In this document: piece after piece, positions 1 through 13,648 of the stretch
Layout of the letters: every line of letters begins with the position of its first letter
Numbering within the stretch: position 1 is the first letter of the stretch
DNA from: Theropithecus gelada
Taxonomy: Eukaryota > Chordata > Mammalia > Primates > Cercopithecidae
Length of the DNA stretch: 64,000 nucleotides
Direction of reading: 5' to 3'
Assembly: GCF_003255815.1 (NCBI RefSeq)
Contig: NC_037672.1
Coordinates: 100,888,376-100,952,375 of the forward strand
Position numbers and translations under genes: made by a program
Notes under the pieces: model-generated
The model's database searches: none
What the model saw: only the letters and a program-made list of their open reading frames with translations
Told to the model about the DNA's origin: nothing

Positions 1-250
1 TGGCCTGCCCTACTAGGTTGGGGAAGTTCTCCTGGATGATATCCTGAAGAGTGTTTTCCAACTTGGTTCCATTTTCCCCCTCACTTTCAGGCACCCCAAT
101 CAGACGTAGATTTGGTCTTTTTACATAATCCCATACTTCTTGCAGGCTTTGTTCATTTCTTTTTCTTCTTTTTTCTTTTGGTTTCTCTTCTCACTTCATT
201 TCATTCATTTGATCCTCAATCGCTGTTACTCTTTCTTCCAGTTGATCGAG

Positions 251-580
251 TCAGTTACTGAAGCTTGTGCATTTGTCACGTATTTCTCCTGTCATGGTTT
301 TCATCTCTTTCATTTCGTTTAGGACCTTCTCTGCATTAATTACTCTAGTCATCAATTCTTCCACTTTTTTTTCAAGATTTTTAGTTTTTTTGCGCTGGGT
401 ACGTAATTCCTCCTTTAGCTCTGAGAAATTTGATGGACTGAAGCCTTCTTCTCTCATCTCGTCAAAGTCATTCTCCGTCCAGCTTTGATCCGTTGCTGGC
501 GATGAGCTGCGCTCCTTTGCTGGGGGAGATGCGCTCTTATTTTTTGAATTTCCAGCTTTTCTGCCCTGCTTTTTCCCCAT
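251..580 (-). pseudogene. L1 ORF1p N-terminal fragment, stopped after 109 codons
   Basis: This frame encodes the N-terminal part of the L1 RNA-binding protein ORF1p. It starts MGKKQGRKAGNSKNKSA, followed by an acidic/serine stretch and a heptad-like coiled-coil segment (KNLEKKVEELMTRV, residues about 68-81). ORF1p normally runs to about 338 residues with an RRM and a C-terminal domain. Here a TGA at 251-253 ends it, and the same frame resumes with ORF1-like sequence (LDQLEERVTAIEDQMNEMK) toward base 1. The stop is most simply a decayed CGA codon. The copy therefore cannot make full-length ORF1p, though an internally initiated product cannot be excluded. Confidence 0.9.
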
Positions 581-1635
581 CTTTGTGGTTTTATCTGCCT
601 CTGGTCTTTGATGATGGTGATGTACTGATGGGGTTTTGGTGTAGGTGTCCTTCCTGTTTGATAGTTTTCCTTCTAACAGTCAGGACCCTCAGCTGTAGGT
701 CTGTTGGAGATTGCTTGAGGTCCACTCCAGACCCTGTTTGCCTGGGTATCAGCAGCAGAGGCTGCAGAAGATAGAATATTTCTGAACAGCGAGTGTACCT
801 GTCTGATTCTTGCTTTGGAAGCTTCCTCTCAGGGGTGTACTCCACCCTGTGAGGTGTGGGGTGTCAGACTGCCCCTAGTGGGGGATGTCTCCCAGTTAGG
901 CTACTCAGGGGTCAGGGACCCGCTTGAGCAGGGAGTCTGTCCCTTCTCAGATCTCAACCTCCGTGTTGGGAGATCCACTGCTCTCTTCAAAGCTGTCAGA
1001 CAGAGTCGTTTGCGTCTGCAGAGGTTTCTGCTGCTTTTTTTGTTGTTGTTGTTGTTGTTGTGTAGCTGTGCCCTGTCCTCAGAGGTGGAGTCTACAGAGA
1101 CAGGCAGGTTTCCTTGAGCTGCTGTGAGCTCCACCCAGTTGGAGCTTCCCAGCAGCTTTGTTTACCTACTTAAGCATCAGCAATGGCGGGCGCCCCTCCC
1201 CCAGCCTCGCTGCTGCCTTGCCGGTAGATCACAGACTGCTGTGCTAGCAATGAGGGAGGCTCCGTGGGTGTGGGACCCTCCCGGCCAGGTGTGGGATATG
1301 ATCTCCTGGTGTGCCTGTTTGCTCAAAGCGCAGTATTGGGGTGGGAGTTACCCGATTCTCCAGGTGTTGTGTGTCTCAGTTCCCCTGGCTAGGAAAAGGG
1401 ATTCCCTTCCCCCTTGCGCTTCCCAGGTGAGGCGATGCCTCGCCCTGCTTCAGCTCTCGCTGGTCGGGCTGCAGCAGCTGACCAGTACCGATCGTCTGGC
1501 ACTCCCCAGTGAGATGAACCCAGTACCTCAGTTGAAAATGCCGAAATCACCGGTCTTCTGTGTCGCTGGCGCTGGGAGTTGAAGACTGGAGCTGCTCCTA
1601 TTCGGCCATCTTGCTCCGCCCCCCCCCCCCCCCGT
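581..1635 (-). promoter_or_regulatory. L1 5'UTR with internal promoter
   Basis: This is the bidirectional L1 promoter region. In primate L1s the sense Pol II promoter lies in the first about 100 bases (YY1 site), and an antisense promoter lies further in, firing toward the plus strand here. The YY1-type core AAGATGGCC is intact at about 1600-1609 (minus). Many CpG positions survive in the 1180-1600 part. Whether it is active in this genome cannot be judged from sequence. Confidence 0.7.
1183..1227 (+). pseudogene. ORF0-like antisense start in L1 5'UTR, stopped early
   Basis: On the strand opposite to L1, the ATG in CAATGGCGGGCGCCCC matches the start context I associate with the primate L1 antisense ORF0. 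The frame runs 14 codons and ends at TAG 1225-1227, far short of the about 70 residues usual for ORF0. I identify it by position and start context only. Confidence 0.5.
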
Positions 1636-4510
1636 ATACCTATAATTCTTAACTCTTAACTCATGCGTATACACTGCTCTTTGGTATTCCAGTGTACATA
1701 TAGTATGATCTATTTATTCATTTATGTTGGTTATGAAAGTAATGCTAAATTCTGTTACAATCTCAACATCACATTTGTTAAACATCATATCATATCATAG
1801 CTTTCATTTCACAGTCCAAAGTGAATCAATTTTTGTGTAGGTGGGGTGGGGTGGAGGGTTCGTGGAGGGGTATGAGGAATGTTTCTGCTTCATGTAGTAA
1901 TTCAGAAATCTAGATTCCTTTTATAATGAGGCTCCTCCGTATTCAATACATGGCTTTGAAGTTACACTGGCATCATACAGTTAGCAGAGAGAAAAGGATC
2001 ATACAGAAGGCATGCTTAGATTTAACTGCTGTGCCCACTCTCTTTGATGTGAAACAGTTAAAGGCCTCATTTTGATGCAAGCGAGGATACTTGACAATAT
2101 GGTTTATCTGTGTGCTCAAAGGATAATAAAATTGTTTGATGAATGCACAGCATTGTCATTTCTACAGTCTTCTAGTCACTAAATATCCATTTAACTTTTA
2201 TTCTCATACTCACCTTCTTTCCAATACAGGCAATTGAAAGTCGAACCACAGCTAAAAATTCACATCCTTATTATGTCTTCACAAGGCTATATCTTAATGG
2301 ACTTTGTTTCCTCAACAACTTTATGTCTTACTGTGTGGTTTCTAGCAGGGAATCAGATTTCCCATTCTTCGAGGCTCTACATTTCTTGCCCCTCTGATCC
2401 CTTTCAAATTCCATCCTGGCTTATTTATTTCCTAAAATAGTTATCTTTCCTCTAACCCTTCTACTCTCTGTAATCACCTTCCATTATGTACATGGCTTAT
2501 TTTCCAACCTCTGATATCAGTTTCCTTGCCACCCAGCATCCGACTGCTCAGCTAATAACATCTATTTGAGGATCTGTTAAGCCAAATTATAAATTATTAT
2601 GCTATTCAGAATAGACTAATTATAGCCAAAAATCAATATGAAAACCTCAGTGGCTTAATGTGTTATTTCTCACTCAAATCTCAGGCTTCTTAAATGGTTG
2701 GTGGGTGATCTTCCCTGTTGTAACTCAAAGGATCAGCATCTTACTTCTTAGGGCACTGCTATTTTCAACCTCTGGCACACGTAGAATGAGGAGAGAGTAT
2801 GGGAGGTTGCATGTGGGCAATTTGTCATTTTTATAATTTCCAACCACAATGCCTATATTGTGCATTATAAAAAGTATAAAACAATATATATAAAGTGCTT
2901 CTGGGAGATGGCTTTATGAGTATTTAAAATTTTATTTCATGTTTGCTTCTTTGCTTGTTCCAGGATTCCTGGAGGAAACATTATATCCCTAAGTTAAAAA
3001 TTATGATTGAATAACTTGCTTCAGAAATGAAGGTATGAATTTGACAACATGAGCTAAGCATTAAATACTAAACTAGTTAGACAGGTACATTTGGAAAAAG
3101 CTTTGAGTATTCAAATATTTCAGGGAACACTTGTTAATATAGTTTTTCACAATCACAGATATTGATCTCTGATTTATCCCAGGCTTTGACTGACAGTTTG
3201 AAAAGGAAAACATTAGAAAATATTAATTATATTAATATCTTTTATGGCTATTTTATGCCTTTGTAGATCAGACGCTTAACTATTTATTTGCTAGATGCAT
3301 TCTTGAAGGCTTTGTTTCTATGTTTCTTAGAGAAAAAGTTCAAACTTGATTCAAAAATGTCTTCATTTCAATTTAAAAAATGACTTGATGCCCATCGTAT
3401 GCTTATCACAGTGAGGTTAAAGTAGAAGCTTATGACATGTGTCTTCTCCTAAGTTCCTACCAAAAATGAACACTTATTATGTTTGGGATGATGAGGAACG
3501 AAAGAAACCAAGTATGAAAAATCATAATGGGCAAATTAACATTTAGATGAAAAAATACAGGTGTGGAAGAATTCCCTCATTTTAGGATTTTAAAAAATGC
3601 GTCTTTGTTTTCCCCTCTTAATTTGGCTTCTTGTCTTTCAAAAATTTTATTTTTATTAACATACTAGTGATTTTTGTACATTGATTTCGTATCCTGAAAC
3701 TTTGTTGACAAAACTGTGTGACTCCACTCAGTTACATCGGAAGTCAGTTTATACTTTGGCAGGTACTGGGCAAATGTTATTGTTCTTAGCATTGGTCAGA
3801 GTGGACACTACCCCTATGGCTTGGTCCTCACTACAGAGTGCAGCTGAAGCAGGAAATGGTCAGATGTATTTATTATGTTTTGTGTAAGAATATCGGAGGA
3901 TGCAAGAGACCTTGGAAGTGTGATTAGAATATGCCCCCCGATTTCTTGTTTCATTTATTCTGAGGAAACTATTTGTCCTGTTATTTGGGTGAGACCTGGA
4001 GGGGATGGGACCCAAATCTAAACTCTGAATCAAAAAAGAAGATGCGGCTAAAAGAAAAAGGAAGAAGTCCAGAATTGGTGGTTATATAATCCTTAATAAA
4101 TAATTTTAGAGCTAATTCACACCTTTTAGAGCTAAGTCTAGTAGAAAATTTGCATATATTTATATGAATTTTGAGTAGAGATGAATGCTTACTTTAAAAA
4201 TAATGTCATATCTGAATAAAAATAAGATCGAGAGTAAGATAAACTGACAAACAGGAGACTAAAGAACAAGAAGTTCCATAATAAAGCATCTGACTATAAA
4301 ATTAATTTAGCTATATGTTGGCCAAATCAGGCTTCTTGTATCTATAGTTATATGTAGTATAAATATCTCACCATAAGACTGGAAACATATGACAGGTAAC
4401 TCTTATCTTGACAGCAGTTTCACGACAGGGTACCCATCTATTAACAAAATAATTCTACAGAGTATGACTAAAATGCTGAGTATTTCAGCACACTCCATAG
4501 ATACTTGTTT
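1636..4510. other. AT-rich non-coding sequence, small L1 scrap
   Basis: No gene is recognised. About 3640-3705 resembles reverse-strand L1 ORF2 (GTACATTGATTTCGTATCCTG wording). About 2560-2850 has the feel of an old repeat that I cannot name. The rest shows no structure I can support. Confidence 0.5.
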
Positions 4511-4531
4511 TACAGCTTTAGACTTTTTCAT

Positions 4532-4821
4532 TTTTTTTCTTCCCCCCCCCCCCCCGCCCCCGAGACGGGGTCTGGCTCTGCTGCCCAGGCTCACTGCAAC
4601 TTCCACCTCCTGGATTCAATTCAAGTGATTCTCCTGCCTCAGCCTTTCTAGTAGCTGGGATTACAGGCACCCGCCACCACTCGTGGCTAATTTTTGTATT
4701 TTTAATAGAGACAGGGTTTCAGCCGGCCAGGCTGGTCTCAAACTCCTGATCTCTAGCAATGCACCAGTCTCGGCCTCCCAAAGTGCTGGGATTACAGGTT
4801 TAGGCCACCGTGCCCAGCCTC
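4532..4821 (-). mobile_element. Alu (older, J/S type)
   Basis: A reverse-strand Alu with recognisable GCCTCAGCC, TAGCTGGGATTACAGGC and CCTCCCAAAGTGCTGGGATTACAG blocks. The poly-T side has become a poly-C run (about 4543-4561). A roughly 19-bp target duplication, ACAGCTTTA followed by TTTTTCA, flanks it at 4512-4530 and 4822-4840, with two differences. Confidence 0.92.
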
Positions 4822-4841
4822 ACAGCTTTATAGTTTTTCAT

Positions 4842-6055
4842 CAGCAATACAAAATGTTTTCAACACATACATTATATGTTTCTCTCTTTGATTTGTATTA
4901 CTGAAGCCTATGAATATGTTTTTGGATCAAGAACCTTTTTGAAAATCTAGTGAAAGGCAATTCCTTCCCAGGAATAAGCATAGATTATTGTAGAAAATTT
5001 GTTGCAGACTCTACACCAAAAGTTCTTTTACAGACTCCAAGTTAGGAAACTCTACTCTCAATCACCATTTTTTTTTAATGCCTTGGGAAGAAACTAGAAA
5101 TTAGCAGAGTCTCAATCCTGGTTTACCTTGTCGCTTTTTGGAAGGTCTGGGGAAATCTAAAGCCTTCAGTGTTGCCTAACTCTACGGAGGGCATTCCTCT
5201 TTGTGCCATCTATAGCAAACAATGTGATGATGGGAGAGAAGTACTGAATATGAGGCTGCATGTCTCTCTAGAGTAAGAATAGAACATTATTTATATATGC
5301 ATCCATTAAACAAACATGTAATAGCCATTCATTATGTAGAAAGTGCTTTTGTAGGCACTGGGGGATAACTGATATATAAGATAATCAAACCACAAGAAGA
5401 AGCCCAGAAATGTTATTTATATTATTAGTTTATGTAAAAACTAGAGATTCTAAATATTAAAAAGATAGAATTATAGTATATTTATTTATATTGAATGGCA
5501 TATTATATGCATAAATGCCTTGTAAATTGTAAAGTATCCTTTCAATGCTATTTTTATTTTTTACCTTGAGGTTGGGAAACTGAAACCAATGAAGATCACA
5601 GTGAGCAAAAGAGTCATGAGATTTTCATACAGAAAATAGAATTTAAAAACTCACAGAGACTCCAAAACAAACCTGATTTGAAGCAGAAAAAGAAATTGTT
5701 TATGGAACTGTTATCAACAAGACTTAACAGATACTTTCTGAATGGCAGTATGAATCGATATTTAGCAGACATCTTGTTTCAATATAGAGCTTGAAAAAGC
5801 CAGTTATAACAACATAGTTGAAAAATACAGTTTAGTAGCAGCATACAGGTGGGTCCATGGTCTCACAGGGTAATGATTTAATAAAAAATAATAATTCAGG
5901 AAAAAATAGGTCAAAACTCCCAGAAACTTTCACACATGGCAAAATGTATTCTGGAAGATTTTCTAAGAATATTGTTAAAACCTGACCTTGATAACCACCA
6001 GGAAACCAACAGAAAGAACATTCAAATTAACTACAGGAAATATACATTTCTATAT
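4842..6055. other. Unique AT-rich sequence, possible L2 scrap
   Basis: No gene is seen. About 5300-5400 (TAGGCACTGGGGGATA wording) resembles a reverse-strand L2 3' end. Nothing else is assignable. Confidence 0.45.
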
Positions 6056-6512
6056 GTATTAGTTTCCTAGGGTTGTCATAACAAATTTCCACAAACTTGT
6101 TGGCTTAAAATGACAGAAATGTGTTCTTTCACAGTTCTGGAGGCTAGAAATCTGAAATCAAGGTGTTGGCAGGGCCGTGCTCCCTCTGAAGACTTGAGGG
6201 AAGAATCGTTCCTTGCTTCTTCCTGGATTCTGGTGGCTCCCTGCAGTTCTTGACAGTCGTTGGTTTGTAGCTGCATCACTCCAGTCTCTGCTTCTGTCTT
6301 CACATGACCTTCTTCTTTCTGTCTCTGTCCTCTCTTTTTCTGTCTTTTATAAGTACACCTGTCACTGGGTGTAGGGTCCACCGTAATCCAGGATGATTTC
6401 ATCTCTAGATCCTTACCTTAAAGCATCTGCAAAGACCCTTATTCCAAATAAGGTCACATTTTGAGGTGCTGTGTGAAAATACCTTTTGTGGGCCAGTATT
6501 CAACACACTCAA
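6056..6512 (-). mobile_element. MLT1-type MaLR LTR
   Basis: Read on the plus strand this is the reverse complement of an MLT1 LTR: TTAGTTTCCTAGGGTTGTCATAACAAA, then CACAGTTCTGGAGGCTAGAAATC, then AAGACCCTTATTCCAAATAAGGTCACATTTTGAGGTGC-type wording. It is old and diverged. No internal MaLR sequence adjoins, so it is a solo LTR. Confidence 0.82.
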
Positions 6513-9500
6513 CTATTCCACTGATTTAAAATAATTTTCCTAAACATTGTATTATTTCACCTTTGGAAGAGAGGATATTTGTCTTACTATTTCAAAACTC
6601 AGAAATTATTCCTATAAGTCACCAAATTCAAGGAGTATGTGAAAGTGAAATCACGTTTTTCTCTTGTAACATTTCAGAATCTTGTCATATAATAATTCAT
6701 GCAGAAAGGCAAGGGATGCTTGCTAGATCTGACAGTGGAAAAATGTGTTTTATGATTACTGCAATAGAACCTTCCAGTTGAACACTACTATGCTGTAAAG
6801 AGATTATCTAATTTATATCATTAAGAACATCATATGACAATAGTGAATGAATCTTCAAAACAATCTTCAAGACTACAGTAAAAATGTGAATTCTGGTTTT
6901 GCTTAAGTGGGCTATATTGTATGATGAAGATATTGTTCTATTGCAAATGGCAGAAATGCAAATAAACCAGTTTTATAAAGGGAATTTATTGAATCAAGTA
7001 TATAACTAAGAAGTCCAAGAGGATGGGAATGTCTTTAGAAATGCTATGGATTTAAAGAACGATGTTTTTTCTTGCTTTGTTTCTCCAGTTTATCTTTCCT
7101 CTTATATTTGGTTTCATTTCTACAGGTGTGTTTTCTTCCTATAACAGACAGGCTTTCTGTATGTAGTGAGGGAAATAGTAGCATAGCCACAGAAATATTC
7201 ACCACTGTATCATCCCAGTTTTGTGATATATGCCTGAGAAAAGAAACAGTATTCATGAATACAATTTCACAGAACGGTTCTGGATTGGGTCAACTTCCAA
7301 TTTGGGGGCCAACTATATAGTCAAGGGGTTGAGATGCTTTGTCAGAGTAGGCCTGCAGCATGTGCTACTGTGGTTGGGGTGCAGTGCGGGGTAGTCTGCC
7401 GTCATTGAACATAGTAAAGCTAATTTAGCCATGTTGGGATCAAACTCATGAAACTATTAACTATTAACTATTCACACTAAATAACACTAAACATTTTATA
7501 TGTTGAATTTTTGTGGTTATTCTCAGAATATTGATAACAAACTTTCAAAATAGATGTCTAAATAACTATGCTACCTCTTTTTGAAGGACCCTGAAGTAAA
7601 ATCATTATGCTTCCTCTAGCTTATGCATGACTTTTGGAGGTCTTCCTTCTAGCACTTTTAAAAGCATTGCTCTTAAGAGTAGATTAACTGTGACATTTGG
7701 AAATGTCAGAGGTAACTTTGGCCATGAGAGCACTGGCCAATGAATCTTACCTATACAAAATCCTATTTATTGAGGGCTTCGGTGTTCATGACATTGCTAG
7801 GCATCTTTTCTTTGTCTGTCCTGTTTCAGCAAATAGGTTTAGCAGGGAAGCAGTTCACTCCTTACAAAGCAATTATCATTAGAAAATGTCACTGCATAAA
7901 TTGTAGGATAAAAAAGCAGAGATATCTGATTAGTGACTGATTTAGGAGAGAAGAGCTCATGCCAAGAGTAGTAGAGTACCAGGGATCAGGAACTCATACC
8001 CTGTTTTTCAAGTCTGTTGAGGTAACCTTATTAGAGGATTTCTTTAAATGATGGAATGGTTGGTAAGATTTTCCCCAATTCAAAAAATAGTAGGAAGAAA
8101 AACACTTATAATTTTTGTTTAAAAGTAGTCAATAGCTGGTATGTTTTTATGCAATTGATGCATTTCTGAACATAGATAAATTGAATTAATTAATCATATT
8201 TATTAACTACTTCAAGAAACCAAATTCTGTGCTGACACCTTTACAAATGTAGTATTATTAAAATCCTGTTAATAGCCCTATAATATATACAATACAATAA
8301 TTCTAATTGTACAAATGTGAAACTCTGGGGCAACTTTTGTAAATTTTCCAAGGTCACCTTGCTGAAGTGAAAATGAGGTATGTAGCCAGATCTTTCTCAG
8401 TTTGTCATATATTAAGCAACCTTGCTAAATTTTATACATCTCTATATGGGATTCTTTTGTAAGTCAGTCATGTTATCATTCATGTGCAGGTTTGATGGTC
8501 AATAAAATTAAATTGGACTGAAACTAATTGCTGATATAGGTCACATCTATAAATTTTGCCTCTGAATATAGTGCAAGATGTGTAATAGTAGCTGGACATC
8601 GGCTCATCCCTCTTTCTTTGAGCCTTACTCTTCTTTGACCCTAGCCTGCACATTTAAAAGAGAGGGCAGATGAGTTTTTAATGCTGCTCTGGAGATGTAT
8701 TAAAATCCCATTTCGGTTAAGGTTGCAGATTTAGCAAATAAAAATTAGTTACATTCGAAATGTTGTTTATCTGAAATTTAAATTTAATTGGACATCTTTT
8801 ATCTACAATATTAATTTGAGTTCCTCTAACTTGAATCTCTGTGAGGTTTGCTTTTGTTCCTCTTGAATTCTCTTTTCTATTACTGGTATTTTTTTTTTTT
8901 TTTCAGATCAGGTCTTCAATGAGATATTCCTTTTAATTTGAGGTTTCAAGCTTCAAAAGGTTGAGTTCATCATCAGCCAGCATCTCTTACCCTGATTTCT
9001 TATTTCAAGATTTATTCTCTGGCTCATACTATGACTTTAAGTTTCTCATGTAATGCATTTACTGTTTCACTGGACTTTGACAATCATCCACAATACGGAA
9101 ATTAAAGCAGAAAAAGGGAAGGCAGAACAGGAAAGAGTAAGGCACATTGGCAGGAATTAAGTCTAGAGCTTCTTACAAGAGTAAAAGTTTTGTTGGATAA
9201 AATGGGATCAGATATTAGGACTAGCAAATAAAGGTCAGGCAGTTAAGAAACCTGGGAACACTGGAAAAACTGGGAGGTGGATGATGCAGAAGATGAGCCG
9301 GTCATGTAGAATGGCAGACGGATTCTCCTGGAGCAGAGGTTTGGATAATCAGAGATGGATCATGATTGGTCAGGACTTTCAGGAACTGCTTTGTCCAGAA
9401 ACAGCCCCTCTTAGTCTTAAAGTTACAACATCCCCTAGAAAGACAAAGTGCTCTGCTAGAATACTGCACCGACAATTTAGAGAAGAGCTTTCCATTCCCA

Positions 9501-12500
9501 CTCACAGATATGTATTTGGCTAAATATGACTCTTGCTAATGAAGAGCCTGAAAACATATTTGAAGAAATATCTACTGAAATTGCATTATGATATGATATG
9601 TAGGCCATAATTTGGTTTGATGCACAAACACCTGCAAGCCCATCAAGAAAGAAAGAAGCTCCAGAGAAAGTTAATGTAGCATGGCCTCACCTGTAGGAGA
9701 TGCCTTAAAATGAACATATGACCAGCACGATAGTGAGAATACAGGATTTGTATTCTCATTCTTACCTCTATGTCTTTGTGTGTTTTACACACACACACAC
9801 GATCCATTTTTATCCATAAATATAAATCTTAAATACAAATTTAAATTTGAATTGTCCTGAATCTTCTCATTTACTGCTGACCAATTTCTATATTCATCTA
9901 GTTTCCAGTTTGGTAAATGACTTTGTCCTCACATTTGAATTCCCATTCTGGCTTTTCTGGATAGGTATATGCATCTGATTTCTCTGATTTTAGATTCAGC
10001 TTCTTCCCCAAAGATTCCAAATACTGGATATTCATAAATAAAATTGTATAGAAAATTTAGGAGTACCATCTATAACAAGAAAGGTCATAAAATTAGAGTG
10101 TTGTAAGTCAAATTACCAGAGGATCAGCTACAATCCACCACTCCATAGGAACTCTGAGAATAAGAATTCCATAGTCGTCAGTGAATAAGATTACGATAAC
10201 AACAAGGTATTATTTTCAAAAATCATGAAATCACCAAAATTCTATCTGCCAACCAAACACATTGCTGGTTCCATAATCTTTGTTGATAGGTCTCTAATTT
10301 TCGTACATGAGCATTCTGCAAAATGCTTTAAGAATAAGTAAACGTTATGCAATGTACTTTGGGAGTCAACCAGTAGCAAATTAAATAGAATTTAGTTTGA
10401 CTAAGTCACTGTGACAGAATTTAATGCTTTAATTTTTTTTTTTGTGAATTATGAGCAAATTTCATAGGGGGAAAGTGATGGAATACAAACACTCATAACC
10501 CTGTTAACTGCAGCTAGAACAGGTGGAATAGTGTCAAGTTGAGATCCCAGCGGTACAGAACAAATTGTAAATCATGGCTTCTTCCTATTAAACCTTGGAT
10601 CTCCTTTAGGATAAAGTCCAAAATTCCTAACATGATCTTTAATGTCAGTCATAATGTGGTCCCCTGTATTCTTTGTATCATCTCTCGCCACTTTCTCCGC
10701 AACCATGCTGATCTATTGATATACTTGCCATTTCCTGAATTTGAGGTATTCTTTCATCTTGGCTTTCATATAATCTATTTCTCTGATAAAACGCCATTCC
10801 CCACTCTACTCAACACCTAGTTAACTTTCCGGATTCATTTTCTTTGTACTGCCTCTGTTCTTATCCCTGGATTAAGAATTATCTCACAATATGATGGTTG
10901 CTCTCTTACTTGCATATCTTCTATATTTTTTTTTGAGTGTCTTTTGAAGAGAGTACCCCTTATGCTTCATTGTAAATCTAGGGCATAGGAAATTTCCCAT
11001 TTGACAGCAGTCATTTAAAATATATTTTTTGAAATAATGAGGCAAGCAAATATGGACAGACTCAGCTGCTGCAGCTTGGAGGATATCTAGTTGATAGAAA
11101 GACCATGGAATTCCAAGGGTACACAAATGTAATTCAAACATAATGGCTCCAATGGACAGCCTCTCATTTTTCTTTGTATAATCTTAAAAAAAGCTAAGCA
11201 GCACTTTCTTATATTTTACACACACACACACACACACACCCCTCTCTTCTCTCTACATACAACCTTTTTGTCTCCTGCAAGTAGTTAGGGAGAGGAGATC
11301 ACCTGACTGTGAAATAGGTGTAGGTGGAAATACAAATTTCTAATGGTCCCTCTGTAGGTATTTAGGGTCCGTTTTTCCACTCTGCTATTAACAGTTGCCT
11401 TTCATGTCTCTGTTTTCCAGCTTACGAAATTTGGGTGACATATTTTTTCGGGTATGTGGTCCTCTCCCATTCTCTTTTTGCTTGTGGATTTAAAAAAAAA
11501 TAATTCCTTCATTATTTGTGGGAAACAATAGAAAAAATGTGATTTTATTTCACCAAGTTTAAATGGACCTTTTCTGCTTCAATATTTTCCTAATTTTTAC
11601 TTTGACAAACATAGCTTTGCCCTCATATTTAAGAAGTTTTGAAATATGTGTGGCTGTCAATAAACTCTGCATCTGGTTGCCAGGGATGACCATATCATGT
11701 GTGGTATGCAGAAGCTAGCTTGCAAAAGCTGATTGCAATTCAATTGTTAATTTTTCTCAAGCTTTGTGAGCCAGTTGTATACATAGCCATTATTAAAATG
11801 TATATTACCTAACCTTATTATTAAATGTATTTAAAGCAGAGTTAAGATATCCTTAAATCTCATCACTTCTTAATTATTTTACTATTTTCTATGTTTTTGA
11901 AATTATTTACATATATTACATCTATAAACTAAAAATACCAAATAATTGTGTATTATCATGTATTTCTGCAAAGCGTTATCATGTTGTTGGCTTATAAATT
12001 GGCCATAATGAGAGGATTAATGCCACACGAATCTGCAAATGCAAAAATGAAGCTATTTTTTAATTCAGAAGTCTCATTGTTAAACATTTCCCAGTATGCC
12101 ATTGTTATGTATCCTCCAAAGTTGAGGAGTCAAAGCACTCCTCACCTGCACCCATCACCTTTTATTTAGATCTTTCCCATAGTCTTGAGGTTTTTGTCTC
12201 AATTTCCTTTATTTTCTTCCATTTCATTCCCTGTTTTCCTCAGTCCTACCTTTCTTCTGTCCTCCTGCTCTTCCTTTTCTTCCCTCCTTTCTTCAGAAGC
12301 TAACTCCATGTAATAGATTTAGCCAGTCATTGGCCAAGGTATGGCTATGTTTGAAATGCTTGTTCCCTGGCGCCGTAAAGAAATAGCACTTGAACACAAA
12401 TTTAATTTCCTCAGCAAGGCCATTTTTATACTTTCTGCAGAAAGGGTATATACTTGCTAGCAGTTTTGCCATGAGAGTAAACTGAACAAAGGAGACAGGG

Positions 12501-13634
12501 TCATTTATAACCTGACGCTTCCATACTACTGCTGTGTCCAGTTTCCATTGGCAGGAACAGGACCTCACATTCTGTATTTGTCCCGATTGGCTAGTGACTT
12601 AGAACTTTTTAAAAGAGTCAAAGGCAGAGGAGAACAAAGGAAGGAGGAAGTAACTTGTGGAACGCTGAGAAAGGTAAAAACACCTTCAAATAAGGTAGAG
12701 GAAGAGGCTATATGACTAATGCTTGCTTGAACCAGCATAAGCATGCCAGGGCAAATATTTAGGCTAAGTTTTGGGAGCTAAGAACATAAAGTACATTGAT
12801 TTCTTTATTATGGCTAGAGATATTTAAGAATGTTAGCACAGGTGTTTGAATAAATTTTGCTTCTAAGAGATGTTACTATTTATTCCTAATTAGATGGGGA
12901 GGAAAGTCTTTGAAGAGGAACCTCTACTTTACTTTTTACAGCTAGAAATGGGCAGTTTTCTGGAACCAGAGAATCCCCAGGTCTTCCTCTACTGCTGCTT
13001 CCAACTTTTAGAACCAAGGAAGATCACCATAACCTTTGTACACTCTGCCTTGGATGTAATGGTTTTATTCTTCAAGGTTTCTCAGTGTGTTTGTGTCAGT
13101 TTTCATATACTCTGCATTCTCACCCTTCCTCACTGGCTTATGTTGCTTGGGTCTGAACCTTCTCCCATCAAAACCCAGAAAAAAATGAACGAGCATTTCA
13201 TATATTCTTAGAAAAATTCTGCTTTTAAAAGAGCTTTCCTCTGCAAAGTTGCACCTGATTAATTTACAACTTTCATTTAATAAAACAACTGGATTGTTGT
13301 TCCACGTGATTTGTCCCAAAGCTTGATCTATTATTGATGTAATTAATAATAATTTTGTCTGGGTAAAAACATTTTTCTCTCGTAAAGGGACACTGGTATA
13401 GGTGGATTACACCTTAGGCTTTACATTTAGATGAAGAGAAGTATCAATTATGCATTAGAGTTTGCAGAATTATAATTTTAAAGTATTTTTTTATTTCTAA
13501 AATACAAATCAATTCTGTAACATATATAGACTTTTAAATAATTCATAAACTAATAATAATAATATCAGTGAGATTAATGGGAATATAAACCCTGAAAGTT
13601 GGAAGGTACCTTAGTCATTGTTAATTGTAGTATA
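6513..13634. other. Long unique stretch with L2 and MIR remnants
   Basis: No exon is recognised. Old fragments that I can suggest: a MIR (reverse) at about 8230-8400 and an L2 (forward) at about 10540-10880 (AGGATAAAGTCCAAAATTCC wording). Microsatellites: CA at about 9787-9800 and CA at about 11219-11239. There is a poly-T at about 8889-8903. Open frames of 60-109 codons here have no recognisable domains. Confidence 0.5.
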
Positions 13635-13648
13635 CATTTTTGTCATTT

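Larger units (their letters stand above)
1..1635 (-). mobile_element. L1PA 5' end (5'UTR and start of ORF1), continues off left edge
   Basis: On the minus strand this reads as the head of a primate L1: a G-rich start, the AAGATGGCCGAATAGG segment just inside the 5' end, about 1 kb of 5'UTR, then ORF1 opening at 580. The element runs out of the window at base 1, so ORF2 and the 3' end are not visible. The 5' end appears complete, because the Pol II initiator/YY1-type motif AAGATGGCC lies within about 20 bases of the junction. The terminal G run has expanded to a long C run on the plus strand (about 1618-1634). A GTT microsatellite has grown in the 5'UTR at about 1039-1061. Subfamily is not resolved by eye. 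Confidence 0.93.

Noticed and set aside
1124..1582. 152-codon plus-strand frame
   Set aside because: Antisense of the L1 5'UTR; not in the ORF0-like frame and with no recognisable protein features.
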